Notes: generated from the sequence alone by a model not told the origin. Numbered from the stretch's first letter, positions 8,901-17,375 are shown. The stretch is 64,000 bases of DNA from Pseudovibrio ascidiaceicola (GCF_900114245.1 NZ_FOSK01000001.1:682001-746000), one strand, 5' to 3'. Translations and numbers: made by a program.

Positions 8901-10054
8901 AACCTCATTCAGACACACAGCTAACGGAAAAGCAGGCTGCTCGCGTTAAAGCAGACCTGATCAAGCGTGCACGTGCAGTTGGGTTCGATGACGTCCGTAT
9001 CACCACGGCTGATGCGATCCCGCTCGCGCCAGAGCGCCTGCATCACTTCATCGAGCAAGGTTATCACGCCACAATGGAATGGATGCCGGAAACAGAAGTC
9101 CGGCGTTCAAGCCCGTTGGAACTGTGGCCGGAAGCCCGCTCTGTTGTTATGCTGGCGATGAATTACGGGCCGGATGTCGACCCGATGGAAATGCGCGACA
9201 AGCCAGATAAGGCGCACATTTCGGTCTATGCTCGTAATCGTGATTACCACGACATAGTCAAAGGCAAAATGAAAGAGCTGGCTAGCTTGTTGGTCTCCAA
9301 AGGTGGTGGGGATGTAAAAGTATTTGTCGACACTGCTCCGGTAATGGAAAAGCCTTTGGCTCATTCCGCTGGGCTTGGCTGGCAAGGCAAACACTCCAAT
9401 CTGGTGTCCAGAGAGCTTGGCTCCTGGTTTTTCCTTGGGGCGATCTTCTCAACCCTGGATTTGCCACTGGATGAGCCTGAAGTCGACCATTGTGGCAACT
9501 GCAAACGCTGCCTCACAGTTTGCCCGACTGAGGCCTTTCCAGCGCCGTATCAAGTGGATGCCAACCGGTGTATTTCTTATCTGACCATCGAGCACCATGG
9601 TCCGATCCCACTGGAATTTCGCAAGCCAATAGGCAACCGCATCTATGGCTGTGATGACTGCCTCTCTGTTTGCCCGTGGAATAAGTTTGCTCAGTCTGCC
9701 AGCGAAGCCAAATTGCAAGCCCGCGAAGACCTGATGGAACCAGCCCTTGCAGATCTGCTGCAAATGGATGATCCAACCTTCCGCAAGTTCTTCTCCGGTT
9801 CTCCGGTAAAACGGATTGGCCGCAACCGCTTCATCCGCAACTGCCTCATCGCAGCAGGCAACAGCGCAGAAGAAAAGCTCATCCCCCAGGTGCTGAACCA
9901 CCTGCGAGACAAAGACGAAACCGTCCGCGCCACCGCAGTCTGGGCCCTAGCCCAACTTGCCTCCACCACCGATTTCGAGAAGCACAAGTCAGTATTGTTG
10001 GTGGATGAACAAAGTGATGTGGTCAAAGCTGAATGGGAACAAGGCATCTCGTAA
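8771..10054 (+). CDS. queG: Epoxyqueuosine reductase QueG
   Basis: Cobalamin- and [4Fe-4S]-dependent enzyme for the last step of queuosine synthesis on tRNA. Conserved protein begins about residue 50 (LTEKQAARVKADLIKRARAVGF) and includes CGNCKRCLTVCP and CDDCLSVCP (the two 4Fe-4S clusters), then a C-terminal HEAT-like stretch (RDKDETVRATAVWALAQLAS). The only ATG/GTG/TTG in frame before the conserved part is ATG 8771, which lies 130 bp inside the preceding gene in another frame and adds about 48 residues that look non-native. The true start is therefore unsettled: a long overlap, a rare start codon near 8925-8950, or a sequence error. Confidence 0.9.
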   Translation: MVRGRKREELVRADEISSELPPNSGGQDARHASGEDLRGSGLLKPHSDTQLTEKQAARVKADLIKRARAVGFDDVRITTADAIPLAPERLHHFIEQGYHATMEWMPETEVRRSSPLELWPEARSVVMLAMNYGPDVDPMEMRDKPDKAHISVYARNRDYHDIVKGKMKELASLLVSKGGGDVKVFVDTAPVMEKPLAHSAGLGWQGKHSNLVSRELGSWFFLGAIFSTLDLPLDEPEVDHCGNCKRCLTVCPTEAFPAPYQVDANRCISYLTIEHHGPIPLEFRKPIGNRIYGCDDCLSVCPWNKFAQSASEAKLQAREDLMEPALADLLQMDDPTFRKFFSGSPVKRIGRNRFIRNCLIAAGNSAEEKLIPQVLNHLRDKDETVRATAVWALAQLASTTDFEKHKSVLLVDEQSDVVKAEWEQGIS

Positions 10055-10197
10055 GGCCGTGGCGCTTAGCTCAAATCGTTAGAGGTACGTACAATCAGCA
10101 CTAATTGTCCCTTTGAAAGTTTAAGGGAAATTTGAAGGCTTTGCCACGAGGCCAATTTATTTACCCTGCACCTAAATAGATTGGTTGGTAGGTGTGG

Positions 10198-10857
10198 ATG
10201 CCCTGTATATTTCTGAATAAACACAAGCTCCTCTTTATACATATACCCAAAACAGGAGGTCGCTATATTACAGAACGCTTTAAAGAAAACCAAGGTTTGC
10301 TCGGAGGCGTGGAGCACTTTGGGTGTTCGACGCATATCTCTCTCAGAAAACTCCAGGTCCATAAAAATTTTCTTGAAAGAGAGATACAGGACTATGAAGC
10401 ATTTTGCGTTGTCCGCAATCCATGGGATCAGGCTGTTTCAATGCATAAGTTCGTGCGGACGGCAGTGCGTCGTAGGGTAAAGGATCGACTGTTGGGTAAA
10501 GAGGTGAAACGCGATACGTCATTATTGGGGGATCTGAATATACTGCGCCAGCGCTACCTTTGTTCATTTGACTACAATGTGAAAGAAAGGATTAGGTATC
10601 AAAGACTGAAAGAAAAGGGGACTTTGCCGCGCCAGCAGTTAGATTGGGTAAAGTCTGATCAGTGCGTAAAGACCCATGTTCTACGATTCGAGAGTTTCTT
10701 GGAAGATATCAAGGTGTTACCCAAAGAAGTAGCAAATTGTTTGAATGGGTTTGTCTCCAAACCTCAGCCTTATCATGATTGGTTTTCTCCCAAATTGGCT
10801 GGAATTATAGAACAGGCTTACAAACCAGATATCGAAGCGCTTGGCTACAAGTTTTAA
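10198..10857 (+). CDS. Sulfotransferase family 2-like protein
   Basis: Predicted PAPS-dependent carbohydrate sulfotransferase, 219 aa. The PAPS 5'-phosphosulfate loop IPKTGG is at residues 16-21 of the ATG-10198 product, and the 3'-phosphate motif VVRNPWDQAVSMHKF follows at about residue 71. ATG 10198 is preferred over the GTG at 10192. The DNA is visibly more AT-rich than its neighbours, and the gene stands alone between queG and a dehydrogenase. That suggests horizontal acquisition, perhaps for modification of a surface glycan. Substrate unknown. Confidence 0.75.
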   Translation: MPCIFLNKHKLLFIHIPKTGGRYITERFKENQGLLGGVEHFGCSTHISLRKLQVHKNFLEREIQDYEAFCVVRNPWDQAVSMHKFVRTAVRRRVKDRLLGKEVKRDTSLLGDLNILRQRYLCSFDYNVKERIRYQRLKEKGTLPRQQLDWVKSDQCVKTHVLRFESFLEDIKVLPKEVANCLNGFVSKPQPYHDWFSPKLAGIIEQAYKPDIEALGYKF

Positions 10858-10926
10858 TTATCCAACCTCTTCATCTCATGAGTGTTAATCAGCGCTTTGT
10901 ACTCCAATGAAGCAGAGTGATGTCAG

Positions 10927-10947
10927 GGCACCTCTTCTTGAGGCGCC
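10927..10947. terminator. Stem-loop between convergent sulfotransferase and SDR genes
   Basis: GGC-A-CCTC / GAGG-C-GCC with loop TTCTT (one mismatch, a G-U pair in the minus-strand RNA). No long T-run; likely shared weak terminator. Confidence 0.45.
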
Positions 10948-10954
10948 TTGTCAA

Positions 10955-11869
10955 TCAGGCAGTGTCGCTTGCCTTCACATACTTAAACTCAGTGAGTTTC
11001 TCAGAGAGTGCCCAGAGTTTTTCCTGAAGCTCTGCATCCACTACTGGGCCAGAAAGTTTCACAGGACTCGGGTTGCCCCATAGCCCGAAGCGTGGTCCCA
11101 GAAAGGCGCATTCCGCAATATCTGGAGCCGTTGCTGCAGCTAATTGTGGGCGACATCCAAACTCAACCGGTCGTGCCAGAAACCGAGACAGCCATCCTCC
11201 CATCCCGATGGACTGCTGACGTTCCGTTGCTGTCAGGCCAGGGTGTGCAGATACTGATTTGGCTGAAGAGCCTGCCGCTTCAAAACGCCGTTGCAATGCA
11301 AACATGAAGAGTAGATTTGCAAGCTTACTATTACCGTAGAACCCCAAGCGAGAATAAGGTCGCTTTTCTGAATGCAAATCTTCAAGATCCAGTTTTGCTG
11401 CTCTGTAACCGCCGCTGGAAACGGTTACGACGCGAGCATTTGGCGTCGCAAGGAGTGTTTCAAACAATAATCCGGTCAGTAAAAAGTGACCCAGATGGTT
11501 GGTTGCCATATGCATTTCCCAACCTTCTTTGGTGTGCATTCGTTGCTCTAGGTTTACGACACCTGCGTTGTTCAGCAGAATATCCAACTGCTGATGCTTT
11601 GTAGTGAAAGCCTTTGCAAACCGGTGAATGCTCTTCCGGTCTGTCAGGTTAAGAGGGAGCACCTCCAGAGAAGCTGAGCTGACCTTCTGGCGGACACGTG
11701 TGATCGCAGTCTCACCCTTTTCGATGGACCTACAAGCAATCACTACATGTGCACCGCGCCTTGCTAGTTCCAACGTGGACTGAAAACCAAGGCCGATGTT
11801 GCCGCCCGTAACCACAGCCGTTTTGCCTGCGAGGTCTTGACTGTTTTTATTATTTGGCTGTTGTTGCAA
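10955..11869 (-). CDS. Short-chain dehydrogenase/reductase (retinol-dehydrogenase-like)
   Basis: NAD(P)-dependent oxidoreductase of classical SDR type. Cofactor loop TGGNIGLG, NNAG motif (LLNNAGV), catalytic Ser in VTVSSGG and YxxxK-like FYGNSKLANLLF. An upstream start at 11938 is possible. A TTG at 11869 is far better placed, 7 nt behind an AGGAG ribosome-binding site (about 11877-11881), and gives 304 aa. The 23 extra residues would have no Rossmann role and would be encoded across the operator region. Divergent from a TetR regulator that probably controls it. Substrate unknown. Confidence 0.85.
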   Translation of the reverse strand: MQQQPNNKNSQDLAGKTAVVTGGNIGLGFQSTLELARRGAHVVIACRSIEKGETAITRVRQKVSSASLEVLPLNLTDRKSIHRFAKAFTTKHQQLDILLNNAGVVNLEQRMHTKEGWEMHMATNHLGHFLLTGLLFETLLATPNARVVTVSSGGYRAAKLDLEDLHSEKRPYSRLGFYGNSKLANLLFMFALQRRFEAAGSSAKSVSAHPGLTATERQQSIGMGGWLSRFLARPVEFGCRPQLAAATAPDIAECAFLGPRFGLWGNPSPVKLSGPVVDAELQEKLWALSEKLTEFKYVKASDTA

Positions 11870-11937
11870 AGTATCTCTCCTGAGATTGTTAAAATAACAG
11901 AACAGCGGTAGTTTATTTGGAGAGTTTGCGAGAGTCA

Positions 11938-11960
11938 ATAAACGACCGATGGTCGTTTAT
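11938..11960. promoter_or_regulatory. 23-bp perfect palindrome, probable TetR operator
   Basis: Arms ATAAACGACC and GGTCGTTTAT are perfect inverted repeats around a 3-bp centre (GAT). The site lies between the divergent SDR and TetR genes, upstream of both favoured start codons (11869 and 11988). Its size and symmetry fit a TetR dimer site and imply joint control of both genes. Confidence 0.75.
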
Positions 11961-11987
11961 GTGCCATGCGGAAGAGTGATTAAGAAT

Positions 11988-12677
11988 ATGAAAGAAAAAT
12001 CAAAAGCTTATCAGCGTGCACGTACAGCAGAACATTTTGCTGAACGAGAGAAGATGATCCTGACGTCAACGCGTATTCTTATGGATAGAGAAGGTATTGA
12101 AAACACGAGCCTTTCCGCTGTCGCTCGGGAAGTTGGTCTCGCAAAATCCAGCCTCTATCGATATTATGAAAGCCGGGAGCAAATTCTGGTAGCATTGCTT
12201 CAGGAGGAGGCAGATCTTATGATCGCTGACTTCAAGAAGTCTCTGAGTGAGCCGAAAAGCAAGCAAGACCTGACAAGCATTGCAAAGCTCTGGGCCAAGG
12301 TTTGCTTCGCGCATCCGCGCCTGTGCTTGTTGGTCAGTCAGCTTTCCCCAATTCTGGAGCACAACCTCTCAACGCAGCGCATTGTGGAAGCCAAACTACA
12401 GTTCCTGCAGCGCCACCACCAGATGGCAAAGATACTGGGCGCTGCCCTACCGTACATCAGTGAGGCAGGGGCTCTTGCTGCAGTTCAGTACGTTTTCACA
12501 ATTGTTGCAGGGCTTTGGCCGATGAAGGCAGAACGCAAACATGCACTGGCAGCGCTAGAACATCCTGAACTGGCTCATTTGAAGACAAACTTTGAGGATA
12601 CGCTGGCCAGCGCAATTGAACTGTGCCTGCTCGGTATTCTGGCGAAAGAGCAGAACTGGGAGCCTATGTTGGAATAA
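11988..12677 (+). CDS. TetR family transcriptional regulator
   Basis: 229 aa from ATG 11988 (MKEKSKAYQRARTAEHF). The ATG at 11949 lies inside the operator palindrome and is unlikely to be used. N-terminal TetR helix-turn-helix with TRILMDREGIENTSLSAVAREVGLAKSSLYRYYESREQIL (about residues 25-65). The C-terminal ligand domain resembles the YfbR/TetR_C groups loosely. Probably represses itself and the divergent SDR gene through the palindrome at 11938-11960. Inducer unknown. Confidence 0.88.
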   Translation: MKEKSKAYQRARTAEHFAEREKMILTSTRILMDREGIENTSLSAVAREVGLAKSSLYRYYESREQILVALLQEEADLMIADFKKSLSEPKSKQDLTSIAKLWAKVCFAHPRLCLLVSQLSPILEHNLSTQRIVEAKLQFLQRHHQMAKILGAALPYISEAGALAAVQYVFTIVAGLWPMKAERKHALAALEHPELAHLKTNFEDTLASAIELCLLGILAKEQNWEPMLE

Positions 12678-12695
12678 CAGCGGCTACTGCCGCTG
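12678..12695. terminator. Small stem-loop between convergent tetR and xre genes
   Basis: CAGCGGC / GCCGCTG with a TACT loop; directly after the tetR stop and overlapping the xre stop. No T-run. Confidence 0.4.
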
Positions 12696-13187
12696 CCTCA
12701 ACCGTTTCTTGATCTGGCGCTTCTCCCAATCACCACCAAATGGATTGATAACCTCAAACACACTCAAACCATGAGCAACGAGGCCGATGCCAAACCCAAA
12801 AGCAACCCACAGGAACCAGAGGTAACCTGGAGAAGTGAGCAGGTTCAGTACCGCCAAAGCTGTGATCACAACGGCGTACTGGATGAGGTTCATGTAAAAG
12901 CTTCGTATATCCCGCACATACTCCATGGCTTCCTGCTCCTTGCCGGAAAGCTCGGGTAAAATTCCATTGGATGCTGAGGGCATGTCCTGTTCCTTCCTGA
13001 GATCACCAAAATCCGTGTCCAGAGCAGAAGCAATGCATTTCAGGGTTTCGGGGCTTGCATTCGCGCCACGTTCAATGCGCTGCAGCGTCCGCGTGCTAAT
13101 ACCTGCCATGTGTGCGAGCTGTTCCTGAGAAAGCCCTTTTTCAATGCGTAATTTTCTGACAATCACGGAAAAAATCCTGTTCTTCAA
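12684..13187 (-). CDS. XRE-type HTH protein with 2TM domain
   Basis: 167 aa. Residues 5-62 form a Cro/C1 helix-turn-helix (RKLRIEKGLSQEQLAHMAGISTRTLQRIERGANASPETLKCIASAL). Residues 85-140 carry the paired hydrophobic helices of the 2TM family (MNLIQYAVVITALAVLNLL, YLWFLWVAFGFGIGLVAHGLSVF) and end in a basic tail. The protein is therefore a membrane-tethered putative regulator. It stands alone, convergent with tetR. Target genes cannot be told from the sequence. Confidence 0.88.
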   Translation of the reverse strand: MKNRIFSVIVRKLRIEKGLSQEQLAHMAGISTRTLQRIERGANASPETLKCIASALDTDFGDLRKEQDMPSASNGILPELSGKEQEAMEYVRDIRSFYMNLIQYAVVITALAVLNLLTSPGYLWFLWVAFGFGIGLVAHGLSVFEVINPFGGDWEKRQIKKRLRQRQ

Positions 13188-13298
13188 CTAGGAACAATCT
13201 GGAAGCTTCTTAAATAAAACACCACGACAAACAGCCGACATGATCACGACACGAGCAGGACATCGCAACCTAATGCCCTGTAAAATAACAGAATTTAT

Positions 13299-14354
13299 TC
13301 AGAGCATTGTCCGAAGCACCTTCACCAATGCGGTGCATTCTTCAGTGGTTCCGATAGAAATACGCAGCCAATCGTTGATCCGTTCTTTCTTAAAGTACCG
13401 AACCAGAATGCCGTGCTCTCGCAAATCTGCATGTATCCGCTCCGCCGGCACATGGGCATGAGAGGCGAAAATGAAGTTCGTTGAAGATGGCAACACCGTA
13501 AAGCCGAGTGTCTGGAGGTTCTCGGTAAGCTTCTCTCTATCAGCAACAATCTGGTCGCGCGTCTTCTCAAACCATTCCGTGTCCTCCCAGGCAGCAAGCG
13601 CGCCTGCAAGCGAAAGCCTGTCGAGCGGGTAGGAGTTGAAGCTGTCCTTGACCCTGTGCAATCCCTCAATCAAGTGCGGCTGCCCTACCGCAAACCCGAC
13701 ACGCATTCCAGCAAGGCTGCGTGACTTCGAGAAGGTCTGCACCACCAGAAGGTTGTCATAGTCCGGCACCAGCTGAACTGCACTTTGCCCGCCAAAATCG
13801 ATGTAAGCCTCATCGACAAGAACCACGACATCCGGATTTGCCTTGAGGATTGCCTCGATATTCTCAAGTGGCATAGCGAGCCCGGTTGGCGCATTCGGAT
13901 TTGCGATGACGACACCACCACAAGCCCCGGAAAAGTCACTCGGATTGATACAGAAGTCACTGTCGAGAGGGGCCAGCTGATACTCAATCGAGTAAAGCTT
14001 ACAATAGGTTGGGTAGAAGGCGTAGGTGATCTCCGGGAAGAGAATCGGTTCTTTCCCACTGAAGAAGGCATGGAACGCATGCGCCAGCACCTCATCACTG
14101 CCATTACCTGCAAAGATATGATCAGAGGTCAGCTGAAGAGAGGATGCAATGCCTGCTCTGAGATCAGAGGCTGATGGGTCGGGATACAACCGTAACGCAT
14201 CGCCTGTGGCAGCAGCAATCGCTTCCAATGCACGTGGAGAGGGACCCCATGGGTTCTCATTGGTATTCAGTTTGATAAAGGTCTGATGCTTCGGCTGTTC
14301 ACCCGGTGTGTAGGGCTCCAGTTTTTGGACAATCGGGCTCCAGAACCTGCTCAT
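13299..14354 (-). CDS. hisC: Histidinol-phosphate aminotransferase HisC
   Basis: PLP-dependent aminotransferase (fold type I) acting on imidazole-acetol phosphate in histidine synthesis. 351 aa. N-terminal LNTNENPWGPSP, IANPNAPTG loop, VDEAYIDFGG (Asp for the pyridine nitrogen), and the PLP lysine in TFSKSRSLAGMRVGFAVG. The arginine near the end (LRISIGT) binds the substrate phosphate/carboxylate. In many alphaproteobacteria a hisC copy also serves aromatic amino-acid transamination. No other his gene is present here. Confidence 0.93.
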   Translation of the reverse strand: MSRFWSPIVQKLEPYTPGEQPKHQTFIKLNTNENPWGPSPRALEAIAAATGDALRLYPDPSASDLRAGIASSLQLTSDHIFAGNGSDEVLAHAFHAFFSGKEPILFPEITYAFYPTYCKLYSIEYQLAPLDSDFCINPSDFSGACGGVVIANPNAPTGLAMPLENIEAILKANPDVVVLVDEAYIDFGGQSAVQLVPDYDNLLVVQTFSKSRSLAGMRVGFAVGQPHLIEGLHRVKDSFNSYPLDRLSLAGALAAWEDTEWFEKTRDQIVADREKLTENLQTLGFTVLPSSTNFIFASHAHVPAERIHADLREHGILVRYFKKERINDWLRISIGTTEECTALVKVLRTML

Positions 14355-14411
14355 ATCTCAATCCAATCTCAGCACATCGCAATCAAGAGTGCATCTTTAA
14401 ACCGGTAGAGC

Positions 14412-14864
14412 CTAAGAGCGCTTGGACAACGCGTCATTCAACACGCATTGCATGCGATAATAGGTTTCCACCTCTTCCTCGGAAAATACCTTCGCGAACT
14501 CTTCTATCCGTTTCATCTCGGCCTTGCGAACTTTTTTAATCAGCGCTTTGCCTGATGGTGTCAAACAATAGAACACGGACCGCTTGTGTCGCGGATTACT
14601 CATTTGTTCCACTTGCTCCTTGTCGAGCAATTCTTTGAGGACCTTGGCCACAAACTGGCGCTTCAGCTGTAGAAAATCAGTCAGTTGCGGTGCTGTTGCC
14701 TGCTCCAAAGCAAGCGCAGCTTCCAGCACAGCACGCTGACCGACAGTAAGATCGGTTCCTTCTAGATCCGCCTCAACCCGATTGCTGATGGTACGGAGCA
14801 ACGGGCGGGTCATCTGTATGCCAGCATAGAGCATTTCAGGTTTGGTTTTTGGTTTTTTAAGCAT
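14412..14864 (-). CDS. MarR family transcriptional regulator
   Basis: 150 aa with a winged helix at about residues 40-105 (LTVGQRAVLEAALALEQATAPQLTDFLQLKRQFVAKVLKELLDKEQVEQMSNPRHKRSVFYCLTPSGKALI), including the basic wing NPRHKRS. No cysteine suited to redox sensing is obvious. Divergent from a DUF1992 gene. A perfect palindrome lies in the shared upstream region, so autoregulation is likely. Confidence 0.88.
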   Translation of the reverse strand: MLKKPKTKPEMLYAGIQMTRPLLRTISNRVEADLEGTDLTVGQRAVLEAALALEQATAPQLTDFLQLKRQFVAKVLKELLDKEQVEQMSNPRHKRSVFYCLTPSGKALIKKVRKAEMKRIEEFAKVFSEEEVETYYRMQCVLNDALSKRS

Positions 14865-14891
14865 CTGAATTACTTGATTTAATTTCCTATA

Positions 14892-14910
14892 TTGTCAATA
14901 AAATTGACAA
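14892..14910. promoter_or_regulatory. 19-bp perfect palindrome, probable MarR operator
   Basis: TTGTCAAT - AAA - ATTGACAA, 28 bp upstream of the marR start and 70 bp upstream of the DUF1992 gene. Size and AT-rich symmetry fit MarR-family sites. Confidence 0.7.
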
Positions 14911-14979
14911 ATACTACATCCTGTCTTATTCCTAACCTACAGATTTTCAAGTGATCTCAAAGGAAAATGAGTACAGATC

Positions 14980-15297
14980 ATGAGTTTTAAAAATCTCGCA
15001 GAGCGTCAGATACTGAAAGCACAAGCAGAAGGGCAACTGGACAATCTTGAGGGAGAGGGCAAACCACTGCCAGCGCGTGCGCCCGGTTCTCTTGATACAG
15101 CTGCAGGCATGAGGATCATGGCTGATGCCGGGGCTGTGCCGCGTGAGATTGAATTGAAGAAAGAGATAGATGCTCAGCGGCTTGTTGTTCAAAAAGCAGA
15201 AGGTACGCCAGACTGGAAAGTCGCAATGGCAAAACTGGCGGACCTGCAACTCCGCCATGCTATTGAACAAGAAGCTCGAAGAAAGTTCTTCACGTGA
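14980..15297 (+). CDS. DUF1992 protein (DnaJC28-type conserved domain)
   Basis: 105 aa, soluble, helical, with the DUF1992 pattern: LAERQILKAQAEGQLDNLEGEGKPL near the N-terminus, then a variable middle and VPREIELKKEIDAQR. The family occurs alone in bacteria and within eukaryotic DNAJC28; molecular function is not established. A palindrome shared with the divergent marR gene suggests MarR control. Confidence 0.85.
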   Translation: MSFKNLAERQILKAQAEGQLDNLEGEGKPLPARAPGSLDTAAGMRIMADAGAVPREIELKKEIDAQRLVVQKAEGTPDWKVAMAKLADLQLRHAIEQEARRKFFT

Positions 15298-15408
15298 GTT
15301 GCTGAGCGCACTCAAAATGAAGGCGCGAAACAGATGTCGATCTCTTACGTTCAGCTAGGAAATTCCCAGACCGGTGAGATTATTCTGTATTGCTGCCTCA
15401 AAGCAGCG

Positions 15409-15909
15409 TCAGGTCGTGAACTCAGAGAACTCCTCAACCACATCAAGATAGACCTGATGCTTGAACGGGATCACGAGACCAGCAAGGTTCTCGGCCTTTT
15501 CCCAGCGCCACTCGCAAAACTCCTGAGCATGCCCATCAGGTGGTGTCAGGATGTTGATTTCGCTGTCATCGCCATCAAAGCGGAATGCAAACCAGCGCTG
15601 TGTTTGGCCACGATACTTAGCCTTACGCACTTGGCGTTGAATTTCCTCAGGAAAATCGTAGGAAAACCAGTCAGGCGCTTCAGCCAGCAGCGTGATGGAC
15701 TTTACAGAAGTCTCTTCATAAAGCTCACGCTTCGCGGCTTCCAGCGGGTCTTCACCCTTGTCCAGACCACCCTGTGGCATCTGCCAGGCAAACTCTTCAG
15801 GAATAGGCAGCTTGTCGCCATAGCGTTTGCCAGCCCAGACAAGCCCATCCCGATTGATAAGCATGATGCCAACGCAAGGACGGAAGGGAAGGGCACTGTA
15901 ATCGGTCAT
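15409..15909 (-). CDS. rppH: RNA pyrophosphohydrolase RppH (Nudix)
   Basis: Removes pyrophosphate from 5'-triphosphorylated RNA to start RNase E-type decay. 166 aa. Starts with FRPCVGIMLINRDGLVWAGKR and has the Nudix box GGLDKGEDPLEAAKRELYEETSV at about residues 44-66 (GX5EX7REUXEEXGU form, with the final G replaced by S). QRWFAFRF and WRWEKAENL are typical of the alphaproteobacterial RppH/IalA (invasion-associated) group. Same strand and order as the deacetylase and ctpA, the usual rhizobial arrangement. Confidence 0.93.
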   Translation of the reverse strand: MTDYSALPFRPCVGIMLINRDGLVWAGKRYGDKLPIPEEFAWQMPQGGLDKGEDPLEAAKRELYEETSVKSITLLAEAPDWFSYDFPEEIQRQVRKAKYRGQTQRWFAFRFDGDDSEINILTPPDGHAQEFCEWRWEKAENLAGLVIPFKHQVYLDVVEEFSEFTT

Positions 15910-16032
15910 GTCTGGTCCAATAAAGAGAGTTAAGAGTATATTCCAGAAACGTGGCTTCGGTTCTCAGATAGGAATACGCGCAAAGTAAAGAGCTGAAGCA
16001 TCATGCGTGACGTTCCATAAATGCGACAGGTT

Positions 16033-17256
16033 CTAGCGCGTGGAATTGATGGCAGAGCTGATTGGAACAAGAGAAAGACCGCGCTCCTCCAGCCGCTGTG
16101 ACCACATCTCCAAAGCATTCAACGTAACAGGAAAAGCAGTCGCGGTTGCGACGGCAATTCCGCGTTGACGGGCAATTGTTTCCAGTTCCAGTAACTGTGT
16201 GCCAATGGCTTCGGCGCTCAGGTTCTGGTCCAGAACCAGGTCAGCCTGCACAAATGGTACTTTCTGTGTTCCGGCAACTTCGCTCGCTCTGGAGCGTGGT
16301 GAAGAACCATCATCAACATACATCAGGCCGCGATCACGAACCTTGCTGAGGAACTCACTCATACGGGTCTCGTTGGAGGTGAAGCGGTCGCCCATGAAGT
16401 TGACAAGTCCAACATAATTGCTGGTCTGCCCGAGAACCCAGGAGAGGCGCTCCTCGTTCTGCTTCCTGTCAAGATTGGTCAGCAGGCTTTGCGGGCCAGC
16501 ATCGTTGTCAGGATAATCAAACGGTTCCATCGGAGCTTGAAGAAGCACTTCGTGCCCGGAAAGACGGGCAGACTTCATCCAGCTGTTGATGTCATCGCCA
16601 TAGGGAGAAAGTCCCAGTGAAATGTCTGCGGGAAGATCCTCAATGGCTTTGAGTGTCATGTCGGAGTTGAGCCCGATACCATTGATCAAAATAGCAATCC
16701 GCGCCTGAGTCAGTGCTGCAGGATTAGGTCGGCGTGCATAGGCATCCAGTGGACGAATACCCTCAGCAGAGATCTTTGGAAGGGAGCCAAACTTATTGGG
16801 CTCAAGCAGTTGATCAATCGGGTCGGTAGAAAGTGACTCGCTTGAGAAACCTCCATCAAGCCCCTCATAGTCAACACGTCGTGCCAGATCGACAATTGAT
16901 GTTGGTCCGCTGGCCTGATCTTGCGCGTTTGTACCTGTCGGGCGAGTCGGGCGATAGTTGCCATCTGGCCCGAAGCCACTGGTATCATACTGGTCAGAGC
17001 CAATCTGGCCCAACTGAGAACCGTCCGGTAGATCAACAATCTCGATATCGCTGGGAGCAACACCATCAAGAGCGCTGGAAAGCTCGATGGTCGCCATTGG
17101 CTCACCACCGTTAGGGTCATCAACAATGCCGATCCAGATAAAGCCGGTGGTGAAAATAACAGTCATGATGGCGACACCAATCAGGCCGAGCGGCAATCGC
17201 CCGATGCTCCGACGCTTGTTCATTCCAAGCGGAGCTGTCAAATCGCTCCTAACCAT
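16033..17256 (-). CDS. Divergent polysaccharide deacetylase family protein (YibQ/DUF610)
   Basis: 407 aa from ATG 17256, which has GGTGGGGG just upstream; a GTG at 17268 is the alternative. An N-terminal membrane anchor (LPLGLIGVAIMTVIFTTGFIWIGIV, about residues 20-44) is followed by a low-complexity linker and a C-terminal NodB-like barrel. Segments ARIAILINGIGLN, SLGLSPYGDDINSWMKSARLSGHEVLLQAPMEP and LMYVDDGSSPRS mark the divergent family, in which the usual metal-binding residues are altered. Probably periplasmic, with a role in envelope maintenance. It follows ctpA and precedes rppH on the same strand. Confidence 0.87.
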   Translation of the reverse strand: MVRSDLTAPLGMNKRRSIGRLPLGLIGVAIMTVIFTTGFIWIGIVDDPNGGEPMATIELSSALDGVAPSDIEIVDLPDGSQLGQIGSDQYDTSGFGPDGNYRPTRPTGTNAQDQASGPTSIVDLARRVDYEGLDGGFSSESLSTDPIDQLLEPNKFGSLPKISAEGIRPLDAYARRPNPAALTQARIAILINGIGLNSDMTLKAIEDLPADISLGLSPYGDDINSWMKSARLSGHEVLLQAPMEPFDYPDNDAGPQSLLTNLDRKQNEERLSWVLGQTSNYVGLVNFMGDRFTSNETRMSEFLSKVRDRGLMYVDDGSSPRSRASEVAGTQKVPFVQADLVLDQNLSAEAIGTQLLELETIARQRGIAVATATAFPVTLNALEMWSQRLEERGLSLVPISSAINSTR

Positions 17257-17283
17257 TGGTGCCCCCACCCTGTCATAAAATTC

Positions 17284-17313
17284 CGCCGCGCCAAACGAAG
17301 GTTTAGCGCGGCG
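17284..17313 (-). terminator. Terminator-like hairpin after ctpA
   Basis: CGCCGCGC-C-AAAC / GTTT-A-GCGCGGCG with loop GAAG, one mismatch. On the minus strand GGAATTTTATG follows, giving a short T-run. It separates ctpA from the downstream deacetylase gene. Confidence 0.6.
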
Positions 17314-17330
17314 TCCTTAATCACTTTATA

Positions 17331-17375
17331 GCATATCCCCGAAATGTAGCTACCGGTTTTCGGAGAGGTATATGC
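17331..17375. repeat. Palindromic intergenic repeat, copy 1
   Basis: Imperfect dyad: outer arms GCATAT / ATATGC, inner CCCCGAAA / TTTTCGG, centre containing CTACCGG. A related element lies at 27287-27343. The layout recalls the short palindromic intergenic repeats common in rhizobial genomes. Confidence 0.55.
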
